Made by a program: the position numbers and the translations under genes. Source: Jaapia argillacea MUCL 33604 (taxonomy: Eukaryota; Basidiomycota; Agaricomycetes; Jaapiales; Jaapiaceae). From it: a stretch of DNA of 64,000 bases. Of this stretch, positions 8,956 to 21,126 are shown piece after piece (the stretch's first letter is position 1; each line of letters begins with the position of its first letter). Under the pieces are notes generated by a model that saw nothing but the letters and a program-made list of their open reading frames with translations, was not told the origin of the DNA and ran no database searches. Location: positions 835,950-899,949 of the forward strand of contig KL197717.1 in NCBI GenBank assembly GCA_000697665.1, in the 5' to 3' direction.

Positions 8956-11900
8956 ATGTCTCAAAGCCAACATCCCGCATATTACGCACACCAACAACAG
9001 CCGCAACGACAGAACTCCACCTCTGGCGGGTACGCGTCTCCGGCCCAGGTTGATCCTCGATTCCAGCAGCAGGGACAGGGGGCGTATGTACCACAGCAGG
9101 GCTATGTACAGGGCCAGTATCAACAACAACTCCCTTTTACCCAACCGCAACAGCAATACTACCCTCAACAACAGCAACAACCCTATCCGACCTCGTCCTA
9201 TCCTGCACAGTCCACTTCCTACCAACAGCCCCGACCACCACTACCCCATTACCAAACCTCTCCATCCCCACAACCTCCACCACAACTAGTCCACAGACCC
9301 ACCTCACCCCACCCCGTATCTCTCCTCCCCGGTAGACCCGTCACTCCACAACCTACAACCAGACCCCTACCTACACCGGGTTGGACCAGTCCTCCAGCGA
9401 CCTCAGGGTTCTTTCCACAACCCGGTCGACCACCTGGACGTGCGAGACCCGAATCTCTACCACCACCTCCTAGAAATGGTCCTAGTTCTTCCTACCCTCC
9501 ACCTCCTGCTGCTTCGGCGCGGGAGAGGTCGGTATCGCCCTCTCGTAGACCTCTTCCGTCACCTGTACAATCGCAATTCCAGAATCAACCTCAACCTTCG
9601 TCCTTCTCACAACCTCGCCCTTCGTCATTCCAACAACCCCAACCTCCGCAAACGCAAAGTCGATATGCGGGTAGTAGGCCTGTCAAGAGTTATTCCGTCG
9701 ATTTAGGTGGTCTTGGGTTGAGTGGGGTCGGCGTTGGGTTCGAGCAGGGTCAGGGGCAAAGTTCGAGTCCGAGCAGAGTTGGGTATGGGCAGAGTCCAAC
9801 CGGTGCTGGATTCGGGTCGAGTCCAACTAATGCTGGATACGCGCCGAGTTCCACTGGCACTGGGTACGGGCAGAGTCCGACCAGGGCTGACTATGGACAT
9901 AATCAAGCATATTCTCAAACCCCCACCCGACCCGCATTACCAACAACACAAACGACTCCCGGTCCACCACCTCCTTTACCTCAAGCTACGCTTGAGAGAA
10001 GTAAGACTGTCGGAGGCGGTGGAAGGCCTTTACCTACGCCTGATATTTCGAGGGTACGAGGTGTCTCGCCTGCGCCTGGTGTAGGGATGGGGATGGGGAG
10101 GACAAATTCGACTCCTCCCGGTGTGCCGTTGTGGAAACAACAAGTGGGGAGGACGAGTGTTGGCCCGCCTGTAGCTATGGGTAGGACGGCTACTGCTCCT
10201 CCTGCTCCTGTGAATAAGTCGATTCCCCCTGTTGTTACGAATATGTTCACTCCGCCGACTCCTGCGAATAGGTACACTCCGCCCGCTCCTGCGAATGGGT
10301 CTACCCCTCCTTCGTCCATACCCACTTCCAACCCCCCGGGACAAGCACAGGCACCTGGGTGGGCTTCGAGGCCTGAAGGTGCGGGTGTGGGTGAACCTCA
10401 GTCCATCCCTCCTTCCGCTTTTGGGAGCCGCGTTCAGCCTCAAACGGTTCCTGCGAACGCATATATACATGTGGCTCAGCAAGTACCTGGCAATGCTCAG
10501 CAGGCCCCTGGCAATACTCAGCGAACGCCGACGAATACGACTCAACAAGTACCTCTTAACGTGAACAAACCTCAGCCTGCACGTCCGCCAAATGGAGGAG
10601 CTGGTGTGAGAGGGATTGGGGTCGTTTTCAGCGGCGGTGGGATGGGGGAAGGGAGCGTTTCGGGTGGGGGGTATACGACTTCGCCTACCCGATCGGGGTT
10701 TGGGACTGCAGCTACTGCGAATCCTGCATCACCTACGAAGTATTCTTTCGCGAATCCTGCTTCGCCTACCAAGTCGGCTTTCGCGAATCCTACGTCGCCT
10801 ACTAAAACCTCTTTTGGCGGGCCCATTGCCGCGTACACGACTCCTACCAAACCACCTGCTTCCTCCCATCCAAACACCAGACCATCCTATTCTTCCCATT
10901 CTTCGTACTCTTCTACGAGTTCGAGATCCAGTTCACCGAGTAAATCAAGACCTAGTTCTCCCAACAAATCGATTTCTTCCTCCTCGTCAAGACCGAGTTC
11001 GCCAACGAAGACATCTTGGTTACCACCTGCACCACCTGTTCATCCGCGATCGAGGTCTAGCGAGTTTAGGAAACATGTGAGGACTAAGAGCGGGGGGAGC
11101 GTTAGTGGAGAGAGTGTGGGGGGGAGGGCGAGGGATGGGGCTAGTATTAGGTCTGGGGTTAGTGGAAGTGTTAGGTCGGGTATTAGTGGGGTTAGTGGGG
11201 TGGGCGGGCGTACGAGGTCAAGATCGAGGTCGAGCTCATTTTCGAGTTCTGTTTCTGGTGGTGGGAGTTCGACTTTTGGGGGTGGAAGTTCGACTTATGG
11301 GGGCGGATCGAGACCTAGTTCGAGGGCGGAATCGAATGTGGGGGTTTGGTCGAGTTCGAGTTCGCCCCCGATTGGTAGGTATCCTCCGCCTTCTCATCCT
11401 GTCTCCCATTCGAGGAGTAGGAGTGAGGTGAAAGGCCGCTATGGGGAGCAGTCGCATCATACGCCTACTTCGAGGACCTCGCATCAGACGGCTACTTCGC
11501 GAACGTCGCATCGCATGCCCAATTCGCGTACTTCATATGAAGACAATACGCCTACTTCCCGGCCGACAGTATCGAGTTCTCCGACAAAATCAAAGCCTGT
11601 CCCACCGCCTTTGCCACCTCGATCGCCCACGAAATCGACTTTTGGGAGTGTATTTGATGGTTAGTCCTTCTTTCTTTTCCCTTTTTCTGTACTCATGACT
11701 TCTACATCGTCGCTTTTGGTTGACTTTCACTCTTATCTATTTTATGACCGGAATAACTGACATTACGTGTCCCTTCAGACGACGACCCAGACGACATCTA
11801 CGGTCCCCCGATATCATCTGATGTCGACTCTGATTATTATGATAATCGGTCGAATGCAAACTCTTATCCTGGTTCGCCGAATTCGGTTAGGTCTTCATTG

Positions 11901-14283
11901 CCTGATATTGATGGACATTCGATGGGTGGAATTCGGAATGGGAGGTATGAGGTTGGGGAATCTGATTTTGACGCTCAGTCACTTCGGTCGGACGTTCAGT
12001 CGCTCCAATCCGACGCGCAGTCATTCCGCTCCGACGCTCAGTCACTCCGGTCGGATGCTCAGTCAATTCGGTCGGATTCTCGTTCACTTCGGTCTCTCCA
12101 GTCAGAAAAGTCTGCAAGTTCGGAACCTCCAAGCCCCCAATATGGGATTTTGGACTTGCCAAAGAGGACGGCTGTGTTTGGGGCAGGGTTTGACGTGAAC
12201 CCTGAGTTGGTCGTACCGAAGAAGAAGGGTGGAGGACCTAGGGCTCCTGGACAAGCAGCTAGGAGCTTGGGTGGGAGTGGGGGTTTAGGACGGGGAGGGA
12301 ATGATGGTTTTGGACAAGGTCAACGAGAGGGTGGGGGGTTGGCTCATAGGTCTAGAGAGGAGAAGGGTGATGGTTGGCCTAGTGGGTTACCCAGGTTACC
12401 TAGGACGCCTACGATGTCTAGAACTGGGACTGAGGAGGTGGATTTGGATGAGCCTCCTCCTGAACCTGCCGGAAGGGTTAGGAGTCCTTTTGGGGGAGGA
12501 AGAGAGCATCGGTTCGCTGGAGGGAACCAGGACGGTTTTATGCCGTCGGAGGAGAGCCAATTCCATGAAGGAGGGATGGGGTCAGCCCCGTCTCAACCCC
12601 CTACAATTTCGATTTCGGAGGACGATGAACATACACCTCGGAAGCAAGCTGCTCATCAGCGGGAGACTCTTTACCAGGAGCGGCGACGAGATTCGCAACA
12701 ACGTCGCGATGAGTCGCCTGTCCGTCATCAGATAAATCAGACTCCCGTTCGCCACCAGTTCGAGTCCCAACAGCAGGATGTTCAAAGGCAACAAACGAAC
12801 GCGTTTGGTCAATCCCAATATCATCAGCACGAACCTCATCGTCAATCTTACCAGAACCAAAAGCAGAGTCAAAGTCAACCTCAAACCCAACATTCACCTA
12901 CACAACGGGAAACCCGCAGGAAACCGATCCCGAAGATTAACTTTGATAATTTGTCTTCGGATTCGGATTCAGAGGAGGGGATGGGGATGGCGCCGATGAT
13001 CAATGTTTCTGGGCCTGAGGATTATGGAGCGGGGCCGATGATTAATGTCTCGGGACCGGAAGATAGCGTTGGTGGAGGAGGCGGCGGGCGAAGAAATGGT
13101 AGAGGGGGTGCAGGGTATGGATCAGTGCCGAGTATTAGTATCAACGCGGAGGAAGACTCGAGTTCATTCCGTCGACCATCACCAACTCAGAACTCTCGCT
13201 CCTCCGCTTTCAACAACAACAACAACAACAACTCTCAACCACCAGTCGTCCGACCTCCCTCTACCTCTTCTCATTCGTCAACCTCGTTCAACTCTAATCC
13301 CCAAATACAAGTGCAGACACCTTCGATCCAGAACCATCTCGCGTCTCAAGGCCAGAATCAGAACCAACAGCCTTCGAGATCGACGATGATTCAGAAGCCG
13401 TTGCCTACCCACCCGCACTCCGGGCAGCTATCATTGAGTTGCCCGTCTTGTTCATTGCCGATTATTGGGAGAACTGTTAATGCTATGGGGAGGAGATGGC
13501 ATCCCGATTGTTTTACGTGAGTTTGAAATGGTTTTGCGATGTTTGTCTTCCTGTAGACTCATTGTGTGATTACAGGTGCTGTTCCTGTGGAGAGCGGTTG
13601 GAACATGTTAGCGCTTGCGAAGGCGATGATAAGGTGTGGTGTTTTGTATGCTGGAGTGAGGTTCGTCGAAATTCTGTCCACAGGCTTCTCGTGATCCTTG
13701 AATCTCACCACTTTTACAGAACTTCGCACCAAGATGTTATCACTGCGGGACGTGCATCGTGGACGAACGTTTCATTACTCTCGACGACCCTGCTCTCGGG
13801 AAACGAACGTACCACGAACAACATTTCTTCTGCGCGGAATGTGGCGATCCTTTCCTGGACCCTTCTTCCTCCACTTCCCACCATAACAACAGCGGTGGGG
13901 GTGGAAACATTGTGATTTCTGGAGATGGTGTGTATGATGATGAAGATGTTGGATTTATTGTCCACAAAGGACATCCATATTGCGAGGCTTGTCATATTCG
14001 GTTGAGGATGCCGAAGTGTAAGAGGTGTGGGAAGAGCATTAGGGATGGGATGAGTGCCGTTGAGGCGCTTGGGGGAAAGTGGTGTTGGGAATGCTTTGTT
14101 TGTACGGTGAGTGGATTGTTGGGTTCCCCATTCTCCCTTGACGCTCGACTGACCATACTTCTTCGTCTTTCCCATCGCCGACAGGGTTGTGAGAAACCGT
14201 TTGATGACCCGTCCTTTTTCTTACGAGACAACAAACCGTTCTGCGAGAATTGCTTCAGCATAATCATCCGAAATGAGGTCTGA
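8956..14283 (+). CDS. paxillin-like protein with three C-terminal LIM domains
   Basis: Five exons (8956-11659, 11779-13516, 13576-13660, 13720-14106, 14185-14283) join in phase to 1670 residues. The first ~1450 residues are low-complexity: a Q-rich start (MSQSQHPAYYAHQQQ), long Pro/Ser/Thr runs, YGQSP repeats, SPTK-type motifs (possible SH3 or kinase sites) and Q/N-rich stretches. Three LIM zinc fingers follow: LIM1 from CPSC through HPDCFTCCSC to CFVC (exon borders inside it), LIM2 from CYHC through CAEC to CEAC, and LIM3 from CKRC through CFVCTGC to CENC. Fungal proteins of this layout (Pxl1 type) sit at sites of polarised growth and septation and bind actin and Rho regulators; that role is inferred from the family. 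The start is the Met kept in all three decayed copies; the frame is open further upstream, but an out-of-frame ATG-TAA precedes it. Confidence 0.85.
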
Positions 14284-15505
14284 GGTCTCAAAACTTCTTC
14301 GCTGGCCATTATCGTCGATGCGACTTCCCTGCATGGACCTTGACGAATCTTACGATCATTTACGTTGCCGTTTGCATGTGCTGTCTTGTTTTGTATCCAT
14401 TTTCTTCGTCTCCTTCGTCGCAACGATATATGTATCAATGCAATTAAATTATTTGACTTCATACATAGAACTGGTCGATATCAGCTTCATCAGGTGCGAT
14501 CTCGCAATGAAGGAACTTTGTACCACTATTCATGGACGCGCAAACTATCAACGGGGCTCTCAAATATAGCACCATGGAAACTGGACACACCTGGTTGGAC
14601 ATCAACGCGACAATCAAGCCTCCGAGGAGGTGGGAGGGAAAAAATTGAAGAACAGGCCAAGAATAGTCTGAATCGAGGTACACGCGAACGCGTATTACAA
14701 AGTGAACTGAAGGACGTTACGATTCCCTTCTCGACACCTCCCCCTCACTTTCACATGCCAGCTTCGGGTAAACGCTTCGCAGTCGAAACCGCAGGCCTAG
14801 CGCGGTGTAACCACGGTCAACAGCCCAGGCACCAGTCAAACGCAGCGACGCAAAGTCAAACTACTAATGACGGGATGTCCCAGTTGCGAGACACGCCAAA
14901 CCGAAACGACGCAAAGTCAAATTCCGGTCGTCCCTGGCCATGCCTGAAGGTTTCCCAAAGCGAAGTACTCTCTCGGGTGAGACAACAAGACGGAAGGAGC
15001 TGGCTCACCACTTCCGAGAACCTTGCCTGCAGTGCTACGGCTCCTAGCGGATACCTGCGCGCCAGCGGGTCGCGTGACGGTAACAGAGTATCGCCCAAAT
15101 ATCGGTCCATGACGATGCAGAGTGGCAGCTAATCGCGGTCATCGGAAGGCATTGAGAAGTGAATAGCGTAACGCCCGACCCCTAGACGCGTCCCAAATTC
15201 CAACCCTGGCTATCCCTCACTTCCGAGAAGGTCTCTGGGCCGAACCAGGGCAAATGAGTTTCTGGTACGTCGATTGGTCGTAGCGACCAGACCCAGCAAG
15301 GGCCTATAAAGAGGCTTGAATACTCAGACCTTCCCGCTCGCGAGAGTAGACGAGATGTCCTGTGCGGAGCGAGCCATGCGGCCTTTGGACTGCTCTGAAG
15401 TGGGGGATCGCTCCGAGAACTTTTGGGGCTTTAAGGGAGCTTTCACTTTGTACATGTTTGGGGGTTGTGGCTGATGAAACGCAACCGGAGCCATGTGACC
15501 ACATC

Positions 15506-15540
<35 letters not shown>

Positions 15541-16016
15541 GTTCAATTATTCTCCTTGAGGCGCTGATGTGCCTATGGTGGAGTCTAGCCTAAACCCAAC
15601 ACAATGGTTATAGAACTAATTATTAATCATGCGATGTCACTTTTCCACCCAACCCCGCCAACTCGTTTACCAACAATCAGTCACAGCATCCGTCCCATCG
15701 GCCACGACTCCAGCTTCAACGGGGTGGTTACCCACCCGATGCCTGCCCCATTTGGGTTGGACTCCATTGAGACACTACAGGGCTTACACGGTTACGATTG
15801 CTTGTCTGGGGATGTCACCCAGGGGGTATGATGTGAAAGGGTGTGATCCGTCGATTGCCGAAATAGTTGAATACTCTGGGTCGCCATTTTCGGAGAGGTT
15901 GTTGTAATGGGGATGTGTGGGGTTATGCAATCGGCTTTGCGAAGTCGGCGAATGTGAAGTGAACGTGGTCGATAAGGAGTGATGATAAGTGCAAAATGGG
16001 AGCGGTTGAAGAATGG
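14284..16016. other. intergenic, no supported gene
   Basis: A 255-codon open frame at 14365-15132 has no domain and odd composition and is not accepted. The phrase cgacgcaaagtcaaa occurs twice near 14846 and 14908. A (GAT)12 tract lies at 15506-15541. A short minus-strand frame starting MATQSIQLFRQ near 15888 has a good start context but only 31 codons. Confidence 0.5.
15506..15541 (+). repeat. (GAT)12 microsatellite
   Basis: Twelve uninterrupted GAT units. They would encode poly-Asp in one frame, but that frame shows no other sign of being a gene. Confidence 0.9.
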
Positions 16017-16100
16017 TGGGCCTGACGGGATTCGAACCCGTGAGCGCAGGACAAAGGTCAAGCACTCAGCCTCAATGGTACCGCTAGGCCATTGCGGCCC
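16017..16100 (-). tRNA. class II tRNA-like gene, possibly Leu(GAG)
   Basis: On the minus strand an 84-nt sequence starts GGGCCGCAATGG and ends CAGGCCCA. The internal promoter B box GGTTCGAATCC is perfect, the T arm (ACGGG/CCCGT) pairs fully, and the A box TGGCCTAGCGGT is close to consensus. Counting from the 5' end gives a 7-nt anticodon loop CTGAGTG with T33 and anticodon GAG, then a 16-nt variable arm and discriminator A, which fits tRNA-Leu. But two acceptor pairs and one anticodon-stem pair mismatch, and the D stem has only three pairs, so it may be decayed or be a different isotype. A genomic CCA follows the discriminator position, which is unusual in a nuclear gene. Confidence 0.55.
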
Positions 16101-16401
16101 ATGACCACATCGAACGTATAGTACACCACTAATTCGCGTTGACCCTGTGAATAGGTCTTTGACCAGTAACCTTCTGGAGACCTCGCCATCAATGATGGGA
16201 GATCCTTTTTCGTCGAGGCTTACCACATGCTTTGTGGGACAAGGTCTCAAAAAGACCTGAACAGTCCATATAAAACCCGCAGACTGTCCTTGACATACGC
16301 CTGGCACCAGGGTTTCCACAACCTTTGAGGATCATGTGATGTCCCAGAGGAGAAATAAGAAATAATGGCTCAGGAATGGAGAAAGGGAAGAAAAAAGGAA
16401 A

Positions 16402-16479
16402 TACACGAGTGGGATTCAAACCCGCAAACATTTCAACATATCATTGCACTTGATGATCTTACCACTCCACCACAATGGC
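16402..16479 (-). tRNA. degenerate tRNA-like sequence
   Basis: Contains an A-box-like TGGTGGAGTGGT and a B-box-like GGTTTGAATCC at suitable spacing, and a T arm with one mismatch. No matching acceptor stem is found, so it is probably a relic rather than a working tRNA. Confidence 0.3.
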
Positions 16480-16567
16480 TTATATTATTATGAGTGGTGG
16501 TGGTATATCACAGTGTATTTCGCTTTTCCTACTACAGTAGCCTTCCGAATCCATGACAGAGAGAAAT

Positions 16568-16795
16568 TCACCTGAAGTCTGTCATTCTGTTGTGCCTGTA
16601 GCCAATAACGGGGGCAACCATCTGCATTTTAGTCTCAAGATCAACATGTAGGTCATAATGGAACACGGTATTATTTTGGGCAATTGTAGAGTTCAGGTAG
16701 CATGGGAGGGCATCTTGTACCACTTCACGAACTCTCCTTGCAGAGAGCAAGACAGTAGACCTTACAGTCACACCAGTCACACCCTCTTCGGACAC
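16568..16795 (-). CDS. possible exon of unknown protein
   Basis: A minus-strand frame (VSEEGVTGVTVRSTVLLS...) of about 75 codons ends at MTDFR followed by a good donor (gtgaat). Its composition is protein-like (VREVVQDALPCYLNST, FHYDLHVDLETKMQMVAPV) but I know no family. It lies on the far side of the transposon from the frame at 24084-24368 and on the same strand, so the two could be exons of one split gene. Confidence 0.3.
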   Translation of the reverse strand: MSEEGVTGVTVRSTVLLSARRVREVVQDALPCYLNSTIAQNNTVFHYDLHVDLETKMQMVAPVIGYRHNRMTDFR

Positions 16796-16972
16796 CTCGA
16801 CAACCCCTCACAGACGATGGGTAAAATCGTCGGCAAGGCATTTGTAACCACCCTTGCCGCAACATTTTACGAAATCCTTTTTTCCGAGGGGTTCTATTGG
16901 TTGATGGAAGGTTCTGGAACCATTTTCATCAAACCCCAAGATCAGGCCAATTGTGAATTGGCCGTGTACTTA

Positions 16973-17036
16973 CAGTGTTTTCAGAAAACCTTGACCTGCG
17001 CCGTTTTTTGTTTCTCAAAAAGAAAATCAATAAATC
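16973..17036 (+). repeat. left terminal inverted repeat of the transposon
   Basis: 64 bp from CAGTGTTTTC to AATAAATC, pairing with 24019-24082 at 59 of 64 positions by eye. Confidence 0.85.
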
Positions 17037-17466
17037 AAATTTGAAATGTTCAGGCAACCGGTAGACCAGAAAACGGAGTGATGGACACAAGTGTAACTTC
17101 GTAAAACCAGACATTGTCGTGTTGTCTACACCAACCATAGTCTTCAGAAAAATGAGCACAGACTTGAAGGAGAGTGCTCTGTGGCTCTACGACCAAGGCT
17201 ATGTGCCCACTGATGTCTGCGACATCTTTGGGATCTCTCGAAGCAGTCTTTCTCGCTGGCAGCGGAACATTGGCGATTACAGCACAGTTGTGGCCCCGAC
17301 AAACTACTTACAAGGTCGCCCTTGCCGCCTAGATAATGCAATGACCCTTGACCTTCTCAGTCTCGTTGAGGAGTCTCCAGAGCTTTTCCTTGACAAGATC
17401 CAAGAGTGGCTTGCAATTGTTCATGATGCACCTATCTCACTTTCGGCTCTTCATGACAACATCCGC

Positions 17467-17634
17467 TGTGGGGAACCCAATCCACCTACTAGCGGAATCG
17501 CGCCATTATACTGTTTCGACCATAACTCCATTGAATCAAGTATATGACATCCCCTCTCTTCAGATCGAGTTGAACTCACCAGTTTCATACGATTTCAGAC
17601 CTGACATCCCATTCCCTCACTCCTGACAACCACA
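17467..17634 (+). repeat. block A of the palindromic insertion
   Basis: 168 bp, TGTGGGGAACCC... to ...CTGACAACCACA; the inverted copy is 19297-19464. About nine differences by eye, nearly all C/T or G/A. Confidence 0.85.
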
Positions 17635-19296
17635 CGGTATGGGGTACTCAGGGTTTGTAAGTTCCAAGTGAGGGGTAGTTGTTTGTCTTCAATGAAAATC
17701 AAAGAACGGGAGGGATCAGTGTTTCGGGATGTGGGAATGCATAGGACAGACTTGGTAAGGTCTGGAAGTGATATGTCTGGTAATTGGAACACAAGGGAAA
17801 CTTGACTCAACACAGCGATAGTGGAGGAGTAATCCCGAGGGGAGGGTGCGCTATGGCAAGTACTCGTGTCAGTGTCCGGAACGTCCAGAATCGAGTCGGA
17901 CTACTCGGAAATCTAAGGATACGATACGACGAAACTAACTGTAAGACGTGTGACGAAAACAAACTAAAACGATAGGAAAACGAAGAAATCAAATCGAAAC
18001 AGACTGAAACTAATATGTTGGGATAGGAACGAAAGGAAAACACTAATCAGAACGAAGTAAGATCAGAATGAATCGAAAAGAAAGCGTCGAGATAGAACGT
18101 GAAGGTCGGGAAACGTCAACACAAGTCGAAAGTAAGAAAGATCGGAAATCCAGAAGGTAAAGAAGTCCGAAGCCCGAGACAGTTAGATTCTGAGGGGACA
18201 CTAGAGAGTGACACGAGGACAAGCTTAGATTGAGAGCGCGAGGGTGAACGACATCTGAGAGCGACTCCAGACAAGAGAGATCACGAAAGATTGTTATTGG
18301 AGAAGTAGCTACAGACAGGTTTTTATACCTAAGTACATGAGGTAGCTACGGAATAGGAAAGGATAAAGGGAATAGTGAATTCGGGACAACATGAGTGTGA
18401 TTCAAGTGAGAGAGTGCACAACAAAAGAGGGGGATAAGTCAGAAGTCAAGTAACTGAGGTAAAACATACTGAGTATTCCTCGGAAGCGAGTGAAGTCCTA
18501 TTGGAGGCGTATCAGACCGAAAGAGGAAGTGCACAGAAGCCTCGGAATGAGCAGGATCTATAGTAGTTAATCTCGGAAACCTAAAGTGAGTATCTTCCTG
18601 ATCGAGGACTCAGCGCAAGAGCACAGACATGAGGTGGAGAAGTCGATAAGCGATGGTATGGAGAGTGATGTAAGTGTTTTGTAAATCCCGGAGTATCGGA
18701 TCATCGGAACATGTTGTGGCAGTGTATCGGGGACTCGGATCATCGAGATAAAGAACTTCCTGATAAGATTGTCGAGATTCTGGGGACGTGCAAGGTCGTA
18801 AGTCCAAGGTGGTGAAGGAGGAGATCTGAGTTGAATCGGGTGTCTCGGAGTCCTAGGAACGTTCGCATCAGGTGCATCGGAGTTGTATCGTCGGGACGAA
18901 TACATTCCTAACTTGATAACGTCGGAATTCCTGATACTGAATGACGTGGAGGCGAGATGGTGAACAACTAGTCTTGAGTTGAATTCCGATGTTCCGGACT
19001 CCTATGAACGTTTGCATCGGGTGCATCGGAATCGTATCGTCGGGTCGAATACAGTCCTAATCGTAGAACATCGGAAATCCTGATACTGAGCAACGTGGAG
19101 GCGAAATGGTGGACATCTGGTCTCGGGAGGAATCTTGGAGTTGGAGCAGATAGGAAATTCCGACATCATCCAGAATACGATCGAATCGTTAGGAGAATTG
19201 GGCGTGTGTTCGGATGTTTGGATATTTCCGAGTTCGGAATGACAAGGGAGCGAATTACTGAGAGTCGAGTTTCGTTTGAGATGGGACTGAGTGCCA
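17635..19296 (+). repeat. block B, left arm of the palindrome
   Basis: 1662 bp, purine-rich on this strand, pairing with 19465-21126. About 93% identity over the outermost 60 bp. Confidence 0.85.
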
Positions 19297-19464
19297 TGTG
19301 GTTGTCAGGAGTGAGGGAATGGGATGTCGGGTCTGAAATCATATGAAACTGGTGAGTTCAACTCGATCTGAAGAGAGGGGATGTCGTATACTTGATTCGA
19401 TGGAGTTACAGTCAAAACAGTATAATGGCGCGATTCCGCTAGTAGGCGGATTGGGTTCCCCACA
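19297..19464 (-). repeat. block A', inverted copy at the centre of the palindrome
   Basis: Same 168-bp length as 17467-17634, inverted; it separates the two B arms. Confidence 0.85.
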
Positions 19465-21126
19465 ACGGCATTCAGTCCCATCTCAAACGAAACTTGACTC
19501 TCAGTAATTCGCTCCCTCGTCGTTCCGAACTCGGAAATATCCAAACGTCCGAACGCACGCCCAATTCTCCTAACGATTCGATCGTATTCTGGATGACGTC
19601 AGAATTTCCTATCCGCTCCAACTCCGAGATTCCTCCTGAGACCAGATGTCCACCATTTCGCCTCCACGTTGCTCAGTATCAGGATTTCCGATGTTCTACG
19701 ATTAGGACTGTATTCGACCCGACGATACTATTCCGATGCACCCGATGCAAACGTTCATAGGAGTCCGGAACATCGGAATTCAACTCAAGACTAGTTGTTC
19801 ACCATCTCGCCTCCACGTCATTCAGTATCGGGAATTCCGACGTTATCAAGTTAGGACCGTATTCGTCCTGACGATGCAACTCTGATGCACCCGATGCGAA
19901 CGTTCATAGGACTCCGAGACACCCGATTCGACTCAGAACTCCTCCTTCACCACCTTGGACTTACAACCTTGCACATCCCCGGAATCTTGACAATCTTATC
20001 AGGAAGCTTCTTACCTCAATGATCCGAGTCCCGATACACTGCCACAACACGTTCCGATGATCCGATACTCCGGGATTTACAAAACACTTACATCACTCTC
20101 CACACCATTGCTTATCAACTTCTCCACCTCATGTCTGTGCTCTTGGACTGAGTCCTCGATCAGGAAGACACTTGCTTTAGGTTTCCGAGATTGACTACTA
20201 TAGATCCTGCTTGTTCTGAGGCTTCTGTGCACTTCCCCTTTCAGTCTGATACACCTCTGATAGGACTTCACTCGCTTCCGAGGAATACTCAGTATGTTTT
20301 ACCTCAGTTACTTGACTTCCGACTTGTCCCCCTCTTTTGTTGTGCACTCCTTCACTTGATTCACCCTCATGTTGTCCCAAATTCACCTTTCCCTTTATCC
20401 TTTCCTATTCCGTAGCTACCTCATGTACTTAGGTATAAAAACCTGTCTGTAGCTACTTCTCCAATAACAATCTTTCATGATCTCTCTCGTCCTGAGTTGC
20501 TCTTGGATGTTGTTCACCCTCGCGCTCTCAATCTAAGCTTGTCCTTGTGTTGCTCTCTAGTGTCCCCTCGGAATCTAACTGTCTTGGGCTTCGGACTTCT
20601 TTACCTTCGGGATTTCCGGTATTTCTTACTTTCGACTTGTGTTGATGTTTCCCGGCCTTCACGTTCTATCTCGATGCTTTCTTTTCGATTCATTCTGATC
20701 TTATTTCATTCCAATTAGTGTTTTCCTTTTGTTCCTATCCCGATGTATTAGTTTCAGTCCGTTTCGATTTGATTTCTTCGTTTTCCTATCGTTTTAGTTT
20801 GTTTTCGTCACACGTCTTACAGTTAATTTCGTCGTATCGTATCCTTAGATTTCCAAGTAGTCCGACTCGATTCCGGATGTTCTGGACACCCACGCAAGTA
20901 CTCACCATAGCGCACCCTCCCCTCGGGATTACTCCTCCACTATCGCTGTGTCAAGTCGAGTTTCCTTTTGTGTTCTGATTACTGGACACATCAATTCTGG
21001 ACCTTACAAGTCTGTCCTACGCATTCCCACATCCCAAAACACTGATCCCTCCTGTTCTTCAATTTTCATTGAAGACAAACAACTACCCCTCACTCGGAAC
21101 TCACACACCCTGAGTACCCCACACCG
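19465..21126 (-). repeat. block B', right arm of the palindrome
   Basis: Inverted copy of 17635-19296. Read on +, it carries a TATAAAA at 20434-20440 inside a pyrimidine-rich stretch, which looks promoter-like. Confidence 0.85.

Larger units (their letters stand above)
17467..21126. mobile_element. 3660-bp palindromic non-coding insertion (A-B-A'-B')
   Basis: The transposase frame breaks after ...ALHDNIR at 17466 and continues at 21127 with DCGLT. Between them lie a 168-bp block A, a 1662-bp block B, block A inverted and block B inverted. The two B blocks match in reverse complement with no net length difference and share the same axis at about 19380 (for example tttttatacc at 18320 mirrors ggtataaaaa at 20432). 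Outer ends are TGTGGGG and CCCCACA. Site duplication is unclear: CCGC occurs on both sides but may partly belong to B. No reading frame longer than about 145 codons, no domain. Class is not determined. Confidence 0.8.

Noticed and set aside
14365-15132. 255-codon open frame on + downstream of the LIM gene
   Set aside because: No domain, no intron signals, odd composition and no match to anything in the window; likely chance.
15362-15559. Frame encoding poly-Asp
   Set aside because: Driven by the (GAT)12 microsatellite; flanking residues show no gene-like pattern.
17467-21126. Reading the palindrome as LTRs because the ends are TG...CA and a TATA box is present
   Set aside because: The repeats are inverted, not direct, and no internal coding part is seen; class left open.
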